A stretch of 64,000 nt of DNA, from positions 62,001 to 126,000 of the forward strand of contig CAVUSI010000002.1 in the NCBI GenBank assembly GCA_963744115.1, written 5' to 3'. Both the position numbers and the translations under genes were made by a program. Numbering within the stretch: position 1 is the stretch's first letter; every line of letters starts with the position of its first letter. Below are positions 32,633 through 41,516 of the stretch, one piece after another. The notes beneath the pieces were generated by a model. The model ran no database searches. It worked only from the letters and a program-made list of their open reading frames with translations, and had not been told where the DNA came from. The DNA comes from Chersky-267 sp963744115. GTDB lineage: Bacteria > Chloroflexota > Limnocylindria > Limnocylindrales > CSP1-4.

Positions 32633-34344
32633 CGGTTCCTCCCTCCGGAGCCTGTCGATCCGGGTCGTTCGTCGAGATAAGTATGGCCGTCCGCCGGGCG
32701 ACGCGGCGGGCCCGCGGACCGCGGGGACCGCGTCACGCCGGCGGCGCACTCCCGGCCGCGGCCTCGGTCGCCGGCGACGGCCTCGATCTCCTGGCGCCGA
32801 GCCGGTCCGCCCGTCTCGCGCAGCCCGAACCCGTTGACGGCCGCGCCCAGTCCGAGGAGCGCCGCGCTGACCAGGAGGGCAAGGCGGAACGCCTCGGTCG
32901 AGGCGATCTTGGCCGCCGCGGCGACCTCGGAGGTCGCCCCAGCCGGCACCGGGTTGAGCGGGGCGATCGTCGCCCTGAGCTCGGTGGAGGTCGGGTCGAG
33001 TCCAGGGATCTGGTTCGCCAGGCTGTTGTAGAAGATCGTGGTCACGGCGATGAACACGAGCGCCCCGATCAGCGGCGAACCCACCCGTGAGATGGCGTTG
33101 TTGATCGCCGACCCGAGACCCGCCCTGGCGACCGGGATCGAGCTCATCAGCGTGCTGGTCAACGGCGCCACGACCATCGAGATCCCCAGGCCGAAGACGA
33201 GGATGGCGGGCAACACGTCGATCAGCGTCGAAAGCGGTGGCACGAGCGATCCGGGCGTCGACAGATCGGCCGCCCAGGCGACGCTGCTCGACGGGATGCG
33301 GGCGAACCAGAGCAACCCGCCGGCCATGAGCAGCGGTCCCGCCACCAGGAACCGGCGCGGACCCATCCGACCGACCAGGCCGCCGATCCTGGTCGACAGG
33401 AGGGTCAGCATGATCCCGGCCGGCAGGCCCAGGAGCGACGTCGCAACGACCGTGTATCCCAGGGTCCCCTGGAGGAACAGACCCTGGTAGCCGATGTACC
33501 CGTAGAGCGCCCCGTAGATGAGGAACGTCGCGAGGTTGATCACCGCGAAGCGCCGGTTCCGGAACAGCTCGAGCGGGACGAGGGGGTCCGGGCGACGGGA
33601 CATGAGGATCGGGAACAGGACGATGGCGACGACCCCGATCCCGATCGAGATCCAGGCGGTCGTGTCCTGCCAGGCGTTCTGTTGGCCGCGGATGAGGCCG
33701 AACGACAGGCCGCCGATCGCCAGCACCACATCGAGCGTTCCCAGCCAGTCGAACCGTCCGCTCGCCCCGGGCAGGACCGTCTCGGCGACGCCGCGCCGCA
33801 GCCCCACGAAGGCGATGAGCACGAACGGGACGTTGATCAGGAAGGCCGCCCGCCACGAGATGTACTGGACGAGGAAACCGCCGAGGACGGGTCCGAGGAC
33901 CGTCGCGCCGGAGGTCGCCGCCGCCCAGATCCCGAACGCCCTGGCGAGCCCCGGACCTTCGAAGGCCGAGGTGATCAGGGCCAGCGAGCCGGGGACGAGG
34001 AGCGCGGCCGCGGCCCCCTGGAGGAGCCGGAAGAGGACGAGCGCCTCCATCGTCGGCGAGAGGCCGCACAGGATGCTCGTGCCGCCGAAGCCGAGCAGGC
34101 CGATGGCGAACACCCGCTTGCGGCCGTAGCGATCCGAGATCGCGCCGCCCAGGATCAGCAACGCCGCGAGCACGGCGAGGTAGCCGTTGGTGATGTACGC
34201 CTGACCCTCGAGCACGCCGAGGATCCCCGACGGCAGGTCCGCACCGATCGTCTTGAGGGCCAGGTTCACGACGGTCCCGTCGAGGAAGACGATCGACGAC
34301 CCCAGCACCGTGGCGAGCATCGTCCAGCGCTGGCGGGTGGTCAT
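32608..34344 (-). CDS. MFS transporter, DHA2 (EmrB/QacA-like) family
   Basis: A 578-residue, roughly 14-helix drug:proton antiporter-like permease. The N-terminal motif IVFLDGTVVNLALKTIG is typical of the DHA2 family, and the loop 2-3 motif A is GGAISDRYGRKRVF. The C-terminal 60 residues are hydrophilic and rich in Arg/Gly. It starts 95 bases from the divergent S51 gene. TAGACT lies 6 bases upstream of the ATG. The substrate is unknown. Confidence 0.87.
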   Translation of the reverse strand: MTTRQRWTMLATVLGSSIVFLDGTVVNLALKTIGADLPSGILGVLEGQAYITNGYLAVLAALLILGGAISDRYGRKRVFAIGLLGFGGTSILCGLSPTMEALVLFRLLQGAAAALLVPGSLALITSAFEGPGLARAFGIWAAATSGATVLGPVLGGFLVQYISWRAAFLINVPFVLIAFVGLRRGVAETVLPGASGRFDWLGTLDVVLAIGGLSFGLIRGQQNAWQDTTAWISIGIGVVAIVLFPILMSRRPDPLVPLELFRNRRFAVINLATFLIYGALYGYIGYQGLFLQGTLGYTVVATSLLGLPAGIMLTLLSTRIGGLVGRMGPRRFLVAGPLLMAGGLLWFARIPSSSVAWAADLSTPGSLVPPLSTLIDVLPAILVFGLGISMVVAPLTSTLMSSIPVARAGLGSAINNAISRVGSPLIGALVFIAVTTIFYNSLANQIPGLDPTSTELRATIAPLNPVPAGATSEVAAAAKIASTEAFRLALLVSAALLGLGAAVNGFGLRETGGPARRQEIEAVAGDRGRGRECAAGVTRSPRSAGPPRRPADGHTYLDERPGSTGSGGRNRWATNDER

Positions 34345-34350
34345 CGGGGC

Positions 34351-34356
34351 AGTCTA
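34351..34356 (-). promoter_or_regulatory. Putative -10 box (TAGACT) of the DHA2 exporter operon
   Basis: TAGACT on the minus strand ends 6 bases before the ATG at 34344. Confidence 0.5.
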
Positions 34357-34425
34357 TGCCGCCTCCCCGGACGTGGTCCGGGCCTCGTCGAACCGGCGGC
34401 GACCGCCTCCTTTCGTGATCGTCGC

Positions 34426-34431
34426 TAGACT
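34426..34431 (+). promoter_or_regulatory. Putative -10 box (TAGACT) of the S51 peptidase gene
   Basis: TAGACT ends 7 bases before the ATG at 34439. It is the same hexamer as the divergent MFS promoter 70 bases away. Confidence 0.5.
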
Positions 34432-34438
34432 CCCGGCG

Positions 34439-35143
34439 ATGAGCGGACCCGTGGCCCTCCTGGGCGCCGATGAGTTCCTGCCTGCCGTCGCCGAGCTCGA
34501 TGCCGAGCTGCTGGCCGCAACGGGTCGATCGCGGCCGCGGGTCGCGATCCTGCCGACGGCCTCGGCGCCGGACGGCGAGGAGGTCTTCCAGCGCTGGGCG
34601 GCGATGGGCGTCGAGCACTTCGCCGCGCTGGGCGCGGAGGTCGAGGCGGTCCTGGTCCGCGACCGTTCGGAGGCGGACGACCCGGCCAGCGTCCAGGCCG
34701 TCGCGGAGGCCGATCTGGTCTACCTCTCGGGCGGCCATCCGGATCATCTCCTGCGGGCTCTGTCCGGAAGCGCCGTCTGGGCGGCCGCGCAGGACGTCCA
34801 CGAGCGTGGTGGTGTCCTCGCGGGCTGCTCGGCCGGGGCGATGGTCCTGTGCTCGCGCCAGGCCCTGCTGCGCCGGCCGCCGCATCTCCCGCTCACCTAT
34901 GAGTGGGCGCTCGGGGCCGTCCCCGATACCGCAGCGTTCCCGCACTACGACCAGTTTCCCGAGGCATTCGCCGCGCTGATGATCCTGCGAGCCCCCCGCG
35001 GGACGACCGTCCTCGGCCTCGATGAGGGCACCGCGGCGATCGGTCGCGACGGTGGCTGGCAGGTCCGGGGACGCGGCCGGGTCACCGTCTGGCGGGGGCG
35101 CCACCGAGAACGCTATCGACACGGGGAAGCGTTCCGGACCTGA
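34439..35143 (+). CDS. Peptidase S51-family protein (dipeptidase E/cyanophycinase-like)
   Basis: A 234-residue protein. The nucleophile elbow GCSAGAMVLCS with the catalytic serine near residue 131 follows VYLSGGHPDHLLRAL, both family signatures. The C-terminal LGLDEGTAAIGRDGGWQVRG block is typical of type 1 glutamine amidotransferase-like S51 proteins. It would cleave a small peptide, often one with an N-terminal Asp; the substrate is not known. A strong hairpin lies 158 bases downstream. Confidence 0.82.
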   Translation: MSGPVALLGADEFLPAVAELDAELLAATGRSRPRVAILPTASAPDGEEVFQRWAAMGVEHFAALGAEVEAVLVRDRSEADDPASVQAVAEADLVYLSGGHPDHLLRALSGSAVWAAAQDVHERGGVLAGCSAGAMVLCSRQALLRRPPHLPLTYEWALGAVPDTAAFPHYDQFPEAFAALMILRAPRGTTVLGLDEGTAAIGRDGGWQVRGRGRVTVWRGRHRERYRHGEAFRT

Positions 35144-35300
35144 GCGAAGGACCGCATCGCCCACGGCGAGAGCGCCGTCCCGGCGGAGGGCGGCGAAGGG
35201 TTTACCCCGCGATGATCGCCCGGCAACGGTGCGCGTCGACCATCTGACCCGGAGCGACCCTCCCTCGGCCGACCCGGCCTCCTCCCGGGCTCGGACCTCC

Positions 35301-35332
35301 GCGAGACCCCGACTGCTGCGTCGGGGTCTCGC
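35301..35332 (+). terminator. Hairpin terminator, 13-bp stem
   Basis: GCGAGACCCCGAC (35301-35313) pairs perfectly with GTCGGGGTCTCGC (35320-35332) around the loop TGCTGC. It could end the S51 transcript. No U-tract follows, as is common in very GC-rich genomes. Confidence 0.7.
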
Positions 35333-35451
35333 CGCGTCCGCGCCGCACGAGTGGGGTGAACCTCGCGGCGGACGGACCGATATCCATGGGCAACGAGTCG
35401 AGTCGGCCGGCACCGGGTCGACCCGTTGGCGAAGGCCGGGCGGACCCACGT

Positions 35452-35467
35452 CGCTCACCGGTGAGCG
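35452..35467 (+). repeat. Perfect 16-bp palindrome
   Basis: CGCTCACCGGTGAGCG is fully self-complementary without a loop, which suits a dimeric DNA-binding protein better than an RNA hairpin. Confidence 0.5.
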
Positions 35468-35507
35468 GCCAGGACCGACCGGCCATCGCGTATCCCCGGG
35501 AATCGAT

Positions 35508-35540
35508 GAGGCCGGCACCCCGCTCGTGGGTGCCGGCCTC
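35508..35540 (-). terminator. Hairpin terminator, 13-bp stem, after the zinc-ribbon gene
   Basis: GAGGCCGGCACCC (35508-35520) and GGGTGCCGGCCTC (35528-35540) are perfectly complementary with a 7-base loop, 18 bases past the zinc-ribbon stop. Confidence 0.75.
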
Positions 35541-35558
35541 CGTTCGAGGTCCGAGGGA

Positions 35559-35897
35559 TCAGCCGGCCGAATGGGACCGGAAGCAGTCGGAGCAGTAGAC
35601 GGGACGATCCATCCGTGGCTTGAACGGGACCTGTGCCTGATTGCCGCAGGACGAGCAGAGGACCGCGAAGTACTCGCGGACGGGTCGCTCGCCACGCTCG
35701 TAGCCGCGGGGCCCGCCGATATCTCGCAGGTCGCCGTCGCCGGCGTCACGCGTGGCGCGCCGGCTGGCGCGACAGCTGGTGCAGCGCTTGGGGTCGGACA
35801 CGAACCCCTTCTGCACGTAGAACTCCTGGTCGGCGGCCGAGTGGATGAACTCGACGCCGCAGTCGACGCAGGTGAGGGTCCGATCGATGTAAGTCAA
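35559..35897 (-). CDS. Zinc-ribbon domain protein
   Basis: A 112-residue protein with three CxxC-type pairs at the N-terminus and C-terminus: TCVDCG and RCTSCRASR form one probable zinc ribbon, and LCSSCG with YCSDCF forms a second. The N-terminal ribbon with EFYVQKGFVSDPKRC is a known conserved zinc-ribbon arrangement (probable zinc-binding domain). The start is TTG at 35897 with GGAGG 6 bases upstream; TAGCTT further back could be the -10. It stands alone between a terminator and a long upstream gap. The role may be nucleic acid binding. Confidence 0.75.
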   Translation of the reverse strand: MTYIDRTLTCVDCGVEFIHSAADQEFYVQKGFVSDPKRCTSCRASRRATRDAGDGDLRDIGGPRGYERGERPVREYFAVLCSSCGNQAQVPFKPRMDRPVYCSDCFRSHSAG

Positions 35898-36413
35898 CCC
35901 AGTCCTCCAGGGACATCACGAAGCTAAGGGTGCGTCCCGAGGGCGAACCGAACGACGGACGGGAGGGCGGGTGGCGAGAGTGGCCGGGTGCCGCGCGACC
36001 CAGGAGTCGATCTGTTCGAGGTGCCTGATTCGGGGCGCACCGGTGTTGTGCCCGCAGGATATCACCGGTCGGCGGAATCCTCCCGCGACCGCTGCCATGC
36101 GTCCGAATAGCGCGACCGGGCCGCGAGCGGATGGGCCTCGACGATCGCCCCCGTCCATCGAACCCGACCGACCACCTTGGCGTCTCCGGACGGGCCTGGA
36201 GCACCCGGCGATCAGGTCGCCGACGTGCCACCGAACCTGTCACAATGCGGCGCGAGACTCGGGTCGGCGAGCGAGGGCTAGGGGGCTCCTCGCTCGCAGA
36301 ATCCTGACGGAGATCGGGCCCCGGCCGGCGATCCGGGGCCGGGCGACGTCCGGGTCGACGGCCCGGGAAGGGTGCGTCCGGCCCCGAGCCGATCAGGAGG
36401 TCCCGAACCGGCG
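35898..36413 (+). other. Divergent upstream region with one strong hairpin
   Basis: About 515 bases between the zinc-ribbon start and the YhaO-like start. I find no convincing reading frame. A minus-strand TAGCTT near 35930 may drive the zinc-ribbon gene. A 10-bp hairpin at 36267-36297 is listed separately. The stretch is long for this window and could contain a small RNA. Confidence 0.4.
36267..36297 (+). repeat. Inverted repeat with 10-bp arms
   Basis: GCGAGCGAGG (36267-36276) pairs with CCTCGCTCGC (36288-36297) across an 11-base loop. It lies 117 bases before the YhaO-like start and may be a terminator of an upstream small transcript or a leader hairpin. Confidence 0.5.
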
Positions 36414-37496
36414 ATGCTCCGTCTCATCCAGACGTCCGACGTCCATCTTGGCGCGCGCCATCCGTCACTCGGCGAGCGGGCCGCCGACCTGCGCGCTCGC
36501 CAGTTCGAGGCGTTCGAGCGCACCGTGGACTTCGCCGTGGCGGCCCCGGTGGACCTCCTCATCGTGGCCGGCGACCTGTTCGACTCGAGTGTCCAGTCGC
36601 GTGCCTCCGTCGAGCGTGTCGCGGCCGCCGTGCGGAAGCTCGTGGCCGCCCGCATCTCGACGGTCATCCTGCCGGGGCCCGGAGATACGGCCGGACCTGC
36701 GTCGATCTACCACGCCTACGACCTGGCCGACCTGGCCGGGGCGAGCGGGGATCGCGGTTCGGTCGACATCTTGTCCGACGCGAGGCCGGACATCGCCCTG
36801 CCCGCCCTCGGGGCCAGGGTGACCTCCCGGTTCCCGGCGACCGGCCTGGCCGACGACGGTTGGCGGATCGGGGTGATCGATCGGCTGGCGCGACCGCGGG
36901 ACGATGAGATCGCCGCAGCGGGGGTGGACTACCTGGCGATCGGCGGTCCGCATGCCGCGGCCTCGGGTCGCGCGGCCACGGTCAGCTGGGGGTCCAGCGG
37001 ATCGCCCGAGCTCGTGCGGAGCGACGGCGAACCCACCGGCGACGTCCTCCTGGTGACCATGGACGAGAGCGCCGGACGCCCGACGGTCGAGCGCCAGCGG
37101 GTCGGGCGGACGCGTGCCGAGCACGTCGAGGTCGAGCTCCCGAGCGTGGCCGACAGCGCCGCCCTGATCGACGCCCTCGGCCAGCGCGGCGACCCCGACC
37201 TGATCCTCGACGCCGATCTCGTCGGCGAGTGGCGGGACGAGCTGGACGTCGACCCGGCCGAGCTCGAGGCGGCGCTGGCCGGGAGCTTCTTCCGGATCCG
37301 CGTCCGGAATCTCGGTCAGCCCCCGCTCAGCCCGCGGCCGCTGCCGCCCGAGGACACGATCGCCGGCACGTTCCTGCGAGACCTCGAAGAGCGCATCGCC
37401 GCGGCCGAGACCGCCGGTGGCGAGGCTGGCGGAGAGCTCCGCGAGGCGCTCCGCCTCGGCCGGCGGCTGCTCGCCGGCCAGGAGGTCGGTCGATGA
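36414..37496 (+). CDS. YhaO/SbcD-like metallophosphoesterase with degenerate active site
   Basis: A 360-residue protein of the Mre11/SbcD/YhaO type. Motif I is SDVHLG (D9, H11) and motif II is VAGDLFD (D54). Motif III, GNHD in active members, reads GPGD here (88-91), and the GHxH motif reads GGPH. The residues that bind the second metal and catalyse are thus missing. It may be a structural partner of the ATPase rather than a nuclease. AGGAGG at 36395-36400 supports the ATG. Its stop overlaps the ATPase start by ATGA. Confidence 0.75.
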   Translation: MLRLIQTSDVHLGARHPSLGERAADLRARQFEAFERTVDFAVAAPVDLLIVAGDLFDSSVQSRASVERVAAAVRKLVAARISTVILPGPGDTAGPASIYHAYDLADLAGASGDRGSVDILSDARPDIALPALGARVTSRFPATGLADDGWRIGVIDRLARPRDDEIAAAGVDYLAIGGPHAAASGRAATVSWGSSGSPELVRSDGEPTGDVLLVTMDESAGRPTVERQRVGRTRAEHVEVELPSVADSAALIDALGQRGDPDLILDADLVGEWRDELDVDPAELEAALAGSFFRIRVRNLGQPPLSPRPLPPEDTIAGTFLRDLEERIAAAETAGGEAGGELREALRLGRRLLAGQEVGR

Positions 37497-39682
37497 GGAT
37501 CGCCCGGATCCAGCTCCGCGACGTCAAGCGCTATCGCGACCTACAGATCGACCTGGCTCCCGGCCTGACCATCATCCGGGGGCCGAACGAGGCCGGCAAG
37601 ACGACGATCGCTCGCGCGATCGAGCTCGGGCTTACGGGCTCGCTGGCGGGCCCCCCGCCGGTCGCGGTCGACGGTCTCCGCTCTTGGGACGCCGAACCGG
37701 ATGCCCGGCCCACCGTGAGCCTCGACTTCACGCTCGATCCGTCGGAACCCGGCGGACCCGGCCGGAGCGGTTCGGTCGAGAAGGCCTTCGGCCCGGGCGG
37801 ATCGGCGACGCTGACGGTCGACGGCGTCGCCGTCACGGACCCGGCTACGGTCGATACGCAGCTGGCCGACCTGACGGGTGTTCCGACCGCGGCGTTCTTC
37901 CGCTCGACCGCCCTCGTCGCCAGGGGCGAGCTCGAGGATCTCGACCGCGACGAGGCGACGCTTCGCGAGCGGTTGTCGGCGTCGATCAGTGCCGCCGATC
38001 GGAGCACCACGGCGGCCATCGAGGAGCTCAAGCGGGTCCTCAACGACCTGAACGCCCGGAGCGAGCGCGACCCAGGCCGGCTGCGGATCGCCGAAGAAGC
38101 GGTCGCCCGGTCGCAGACGGTGGTCGACAGCGGCGAGGCCGGCCTGGCGAGGCTCGTCGTCGATCGCGAGACGCTCGGTGCGGCCGAGGATGTCAGCCAG
38201 GCCGCCGCCGCCGACCTCGCGGCGCGCACGCACCTGCTCGATCAGGCCCGTGCCGCAGAAACCGTGGTCCTCGAGCTCGCCGCGGCCAAGGAGCGACAAG
38301 CGCGCTACGCCGAGGCGGTCGACGCCGCCGCAGAGCTCGCCCGGCTGCACGACTCGCATCCGTCGCCGAACCCGTTGCCGGTCGTCCGTCAGACCGTCGA
38401 TCGCCTGCGCGCCCTCGATGCCAAGCTGACGGAGCTGCGCGCGATCCTGTCCGGCGAAGTCAACGTCGACTATGAGGTCAGCGCTCCGACGACGACCTGG
38501 CGCCCGATCGCGATGGCCGCCATCGTGACCGTCCTGGTCGGGGTCGGCCTGGCGGTGGCCGGTCAGGTCCTCTCCGGGTTGTCGGTGCTGAGCCTTGTCG
38601 GGCTCGGCGTGGCGCTCCTCGGGTTGATCATCGGCTTCGTCGCCTTCCGTCAGCGCCGGACTGCACAGGGCTTCCGACGCCAGAAGGAGATGGCCGAGAG
38701 CGAGGTGGAGCGCCGGCTCCGCGGCCGATCCCAGATGGAAGCCGAGCTGCGCCAGGCGGAGGCCGATACGGCCGCCCAGCTCCAGGGGCTCGGCCTGCCG
38801 GACCTCGCCGCCGCCGAGGACCTGCTCACCCGCGAGGAAGCCCACGTCGCGGCCATCGATGCCCTGAATTCCAGGCTCGAGACGCTGGTCGGGCGTGAGC
38901 CGGTCGAGTCGCTGGGACCCAGCCGCGACGCGGCAGCGAAGGAGATCGTCGACAAGACGGCCGAGCTCGCCGGCGTGGATCCCGCCGCCCGCGAGCCGGG
39001 GGCGCGCCAGCGGTTCGAAACCGAGGCGCAAACCGCTCGAGCCGCCCTCGAGACAGCGCGGATCGCCGAGGCCCAGGCGCGAGCCCAGGTCGACGCCAAC
39101 CCGACCGATGCCGACCAGGTGGCGGGCGAGACCGAGCGCCTGGCCGTCTGGCAGGACCAGCTGTCGAGCCTCCGGCGTCGGGCCCGCGTGCACGAGGCCG
39201 CGCTCGGCGGTCTCGAGCGGGCGACCGAAGCGACCATGGCGCGCGCGACTCGCTACCTCGAGCGGACGATGATCGGGGCGGTGGCACGGATCACCGATGG
39301 GCGCTACCGACGGGTGAGGATCGACGACGACAGCCTGGATATCTCGGTCGTGGCTCCGGAGAAGGGCGACTGGGTCGATGTCCGCGAGCTGTCCGACGGG
39401 ATCCTCGGTCAGGTCTACCTCGCGGCCCGCCTCGGACTGGTCCGCTATGCGACGGGCGACCGGCGGCCGCCGCTCGTCCTCGACGACCCGTTCGTGACGT
39501 TCAGCGACACCCACGCCGCCCGGGGGTTCGAGCTGCTCCGCGAGCTGACCTCCGAGCACCAGGTGATCTACCTCACGGCGACCGACCGGTATGACGCCGC
39601 GGCCGACGCCGTCGTCGAGCTCCCCGGACCGACCGCGGTCGACGACGAGGCCGACGGAGCGAGCACCACCACGCCGGCCTGA
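37493..39682 (+). CDS. YhaN-like SMC/Rad50-type ATPase with central membrane segments
   Basis: A 729-residue ATPase. Walker A is GPNEAGKTT near residues 30-38, and Walker B is PPLVLDDPFVTF near 655-665, preceded by the ABC-type signature region ELSDGILGQVYLAARLGL. Long Ala/Glu/Arg-rich coiled coils run between them. The middle has two hydrophobic helices (IVTVLVGVGLAVAGQVL and LVGLGVALLGLIIGFVAF, about 335-385). Membrane helices inside the coiled coil are known for Bacillus subtilis YhaN. It would work with the upstream YhaO-like protein, probably in DNA repair at the membrane. Confidence 0.8.
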   Translation: MRIARIQLRDVKRYRDLQIDLAPGLTIIRGPNEAGKTTIARAIELGLTGSLAGPPPVAVDGLRSWDAEPDARPTVSLDFTLDPSEPGGPGRSGSVEKAFGPGGSATLTVDGVAVTDPATVDTQLADLTGVPTAAFFRSTALVARGELEDLDRDEATLRERLSASISAADRSTTAAIEELKRVLNDLNARSERDPGRLRIAEEAVARSQTVVDSGEAGLARLVVDRETLGAAEDVSQAAAADLAARTHLLDQARAAETVVLELAAAKERQARYAEAVDAAAELARLHDSHPSPNPLPVVRQTVDRLRALDAKLTELRAILSGEVNVDYEVSAPTTTWRPIAMAAIVTVLVGVGLAVAGQVLSGLSVLSLVGLGVALLGLIIGFVAFRQRRTAQGFRRQKEMAESEVERRLRGRSQMEAELRQAEADTAAQLQGLGLPDLAAAEDLLTREEAHVAAIDALNSRLETLVGREPVESLGPSRDAAAKEIVDKTAELAGVDPAAREPGARQRFETEAQTARAALETARIAEAQARAQVDANPTDADQVAGETERLAVWQDQLSSLRRRARVHEAALGGLERATEATMARATRYLERTMIGAVARITDGRYRRVRIDDDSLDISVVAPEKGDWVDVRELSDGILGQVYLAARLGLVRYATGDRRPPLVLDDPFVTFSDTHAARGFELLRELTSEHQVIYLTATDRYDAAADAVVELPGPTAVDDEADGASTTTPA

Positions 39683-39697
39683 CGAGGTCGGCTTCCG

Positions 39698-40567
39698 ATG
39701 GACCCGCAGACGGCGGTCGTCGTCCTCGGCCTCGCCTCCGCCGTCGCGTGGGGATCGGCCGACTTCAGTGGCGGCCTGGCGGGTCGTCGAGCACCGCTGT
39801 TCGGGGTCGTCTTCTTCTCGCAGATCCTCGGTCTGGGCGTCGCCGTGGGGGTCGCCGCGGCTCGGGGCGAGGGTATCCCGGGGTCGGCCGATATCGGGAT
39901 CGCGATCGTCGGCGGGATCCTCGGCGGGATCGGGATCGCGGCCCTGTACGGTGGCCTCGCCGCCGGCCGGATGGGCGTGGTCGCCCCGATCAGTGGCGTC
40001 CTGTCCGCGGTCGTGCCGGTGACGGCCGGGATCGTCCTGCAGGGGTTGCCGGGTCCCGCGGCGGTGATCGGGATCGTGCTCGCGCTGGTGGCGGTCATCC
40101 TCGTATCGAGCGCCCCGGGCAGCTCGGCGAACGCCTCGCTCGGTCGCTTCGGCGGCGTCCCCGCCGATGTCCCGATCGCCATCGTCGCGGGGACGTCGCT
40201 CGGCCTGCTCAACCTCGTGATCAGCCGGTTGTCGCCTGGCTCGGTCTTCGGGCCGCTCGTGGTCATGCGGTTCGTCGAGGCCCTGCTGATCGGCACCGCT
40301 ATCCTGGCGATCCGCCGGCCGTGGCGCGTGCCACGGGGGACCTGGCCGCTGGTCCTCATCGCCGGCGGCCTCGACATGGCCGGCAACGGGCTGTTCGTCC
40401 TGGCCGCCCAGGCCGGCCGCCTCGACATCGCCGCGATCCTGTCATCGCTCTACCCGGTCGCCACGCTCATCCTCGCGGCGGCCGTCCTGAAGGAGAAGAT
40501 CGCGGGCATCCACGCGCTGGGGGTCGTTGCCGCGGTCGCCGCGATCATCCTCGTTCGGATCGGCTAG
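39698..40567 (+). CDS. DMT superfamily permease (EamA family)
   Basis: A 289-residue protein with about ten hydrophobic segments and the two-fold EamA repeat. Typical features are the N-terminal GLASAVAWGSADFSGGLAGR and the second-half ending AAILSSLYPVATLILAAAVL, KEKIAGIHALGVV. It exports or imports a small metabolite that cannot be named. It starts 15 bases after the ATPase stop and may be co-transcribed with it. Confidence 0.82.
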   Translation: MDPQTAVVVLGLASAVAWGSADFSGGLAGRRAPLFGVVFFSQILGLGVAVGVAAARGEGIPGSADIGIAIVGGILGGIGIAALYGGLAAGRMGVVAPISGVLSAVVPVTAGIVLQGLPGPAAVIGIVLALVAVILVSSAPGSSANASLGRFGGVPADVPIAIVAGTSLGLLNLVISRLSPGSVFGPLVVMRFVEALLIGTAILAIRRPWRVPRGTWPLVLIAGGLDMAGNGLFVLAAQAGRLDIAAILSSLYPVATLILAAAVLKEKIAGIHALGVVAAVAAIILVRIG

Positions 40568-40589
40568 GGTCGGACCGAGGGCCAGCGAG

Positions 40590-41501
40590 CTACTTCCAGG
40601 CGATGGTCATCGTCAGCGGGACGGTCCCGACGCCGGTCTCCGAGTTCACCAGGCTGAACCCGTACGACCGACTCGGCGTGACCGGGTCGGTCCGGTCGAT
40701 GCCGGTGCCGTTGCCCGGGTAGACACCACCGGCCGTCGGCTCGGCCAGATCGACCAGCGAGTAGGTGTAGTCGAACGGCTTGGCACCCCAGTCGGCCTTG
40801 GTCGCGATCGACCCGCCCGATCGGACCTTCACCTTGCCGCTCATCCCGTTGTAGCCGGCGAACGCCGGCGCGGTCCCGTTGAAGGTGCCGTTGGTCAGGG
40901 TCACCGCCGGCGCGGCCGCCCGGAAGGCGAGGCTCAGGTCGACGGTCGGGGTGGCGATCCCGACCCCGATCATCGTCACCACGAACGTGGTCTGGGTCTT
41001 CGACGTGGTCGTGCCGGTCAGCGTCCCGCCATGCCAGTCACGGCAGAGCGGCGCGGTCTTGCCGACCTTGAGGCAGAACCGGGTCGTCCCCTGCGGGCTC
41101 TTGCCGGTGAGCTTGGCGGTGACGTTGCCGGGACCGTCCGTCTTGAAGGTGAACGTCCGGGCGACCCCGGCAGGGTCGGACTTGGCATCGAGACGGAAGT
41201 CCGCGAACGTGATCTGGGCGAGACCGGCCGTCGGCGGGATCGTCGGGCTGGCGCTCGGCCCGGTCGATGCCGAGGCGCTGGGCGACGCCGCGGAACTCGC
41301 GCTCGCCTCGGTCGACGGCTGGGCCGACGGGCCGATCGGACCGCTGGCGACCGCACCGGACGACGGCCCGGCCGAGCCTGACGGGCTCGCCGTCTTCGAC
41401 GGCGAGCCGCTGGGCAGGCTCGTCGCGACCACGATCAGGGCCAGTCCAGCAAGGACGACGGCCAGGACGATCGCGACGGTCTTCCAGCGCTCATCGGTCA
41501 T
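40590..41501 (-). CDS. Membrane-anchored secreted protein of unknown function
   Basis: A 303-residue protein. One N-terminal hydrophobic helix (TVAIVLAVVLAGLALIVVA) is followed by a Ser/Ala/Pro-rich linker of about 65 residues and then a beta-rich extracellular domain. FCLKVGKTAPLC offers one cysteine pair that may form a disulfide. I do not recognise a family. AGGAGG precedes the ATG. It is convergent with the DMT permease and lies 15 bases from the kinase gene upstream on the same strand. Confidence 0.65.
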   Translation of the reverse strand: MTDERWKTVAIVLAVVLAGLALIVVATSLPSGSPSKTASPSGSAGPSSGAVASGPIGPSAQPSTEASASSAASPSASASTGPSASPTIPPTAGLAQITFADFRLDAKSDPAGVARTFTFKTDGPGNVTAKLTGKSPQGTTRFCLKVGKTAPLCRDWHGGTLTGTTTSKTQTTFVVTMIGVGIATPTVDLSLAFRAAAPAVTLTNGTFNGTAPAFAGYNGMSGKVKVRSGGSIATKADWGAKPFDYTYSLVDLAEPTAGGVYPGNGTGIDRTDPVTPSRSYGFSLVNSETGVGTVPLTMTIAWK

Positions 41502-41516
41502 CTGGCCATCCTCCTG

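Larger units (their letters stand above)
35144..35558 (+). other. Convergent intergenic region with three perfect inverted repeats
   Basis: About 415 bases between the S51 gene end and the zinc-ribbon gene end. No gene is evident. It holds two 13-bp-stem hairpins (35301-35332 and 35508-35540) and a 16-bp palindrome (35452-35467) between them. Confidence 0.6.

Noticed and set aside
29867..32680. Long plus-strand frame opposite the UbiB-like and PLD genes
   Set aside because: It is a shadow of the real genes on the minus strand, which carry all kinase and HKD motifs.
32633..35749. Long upstream extension of the PLD gene through the MFS and S51 region
   Set aside because: The true start is GTG at 32632 with a GGAGG site; the extension has no domain and overlaps a well-defined MFS gene in another frame.
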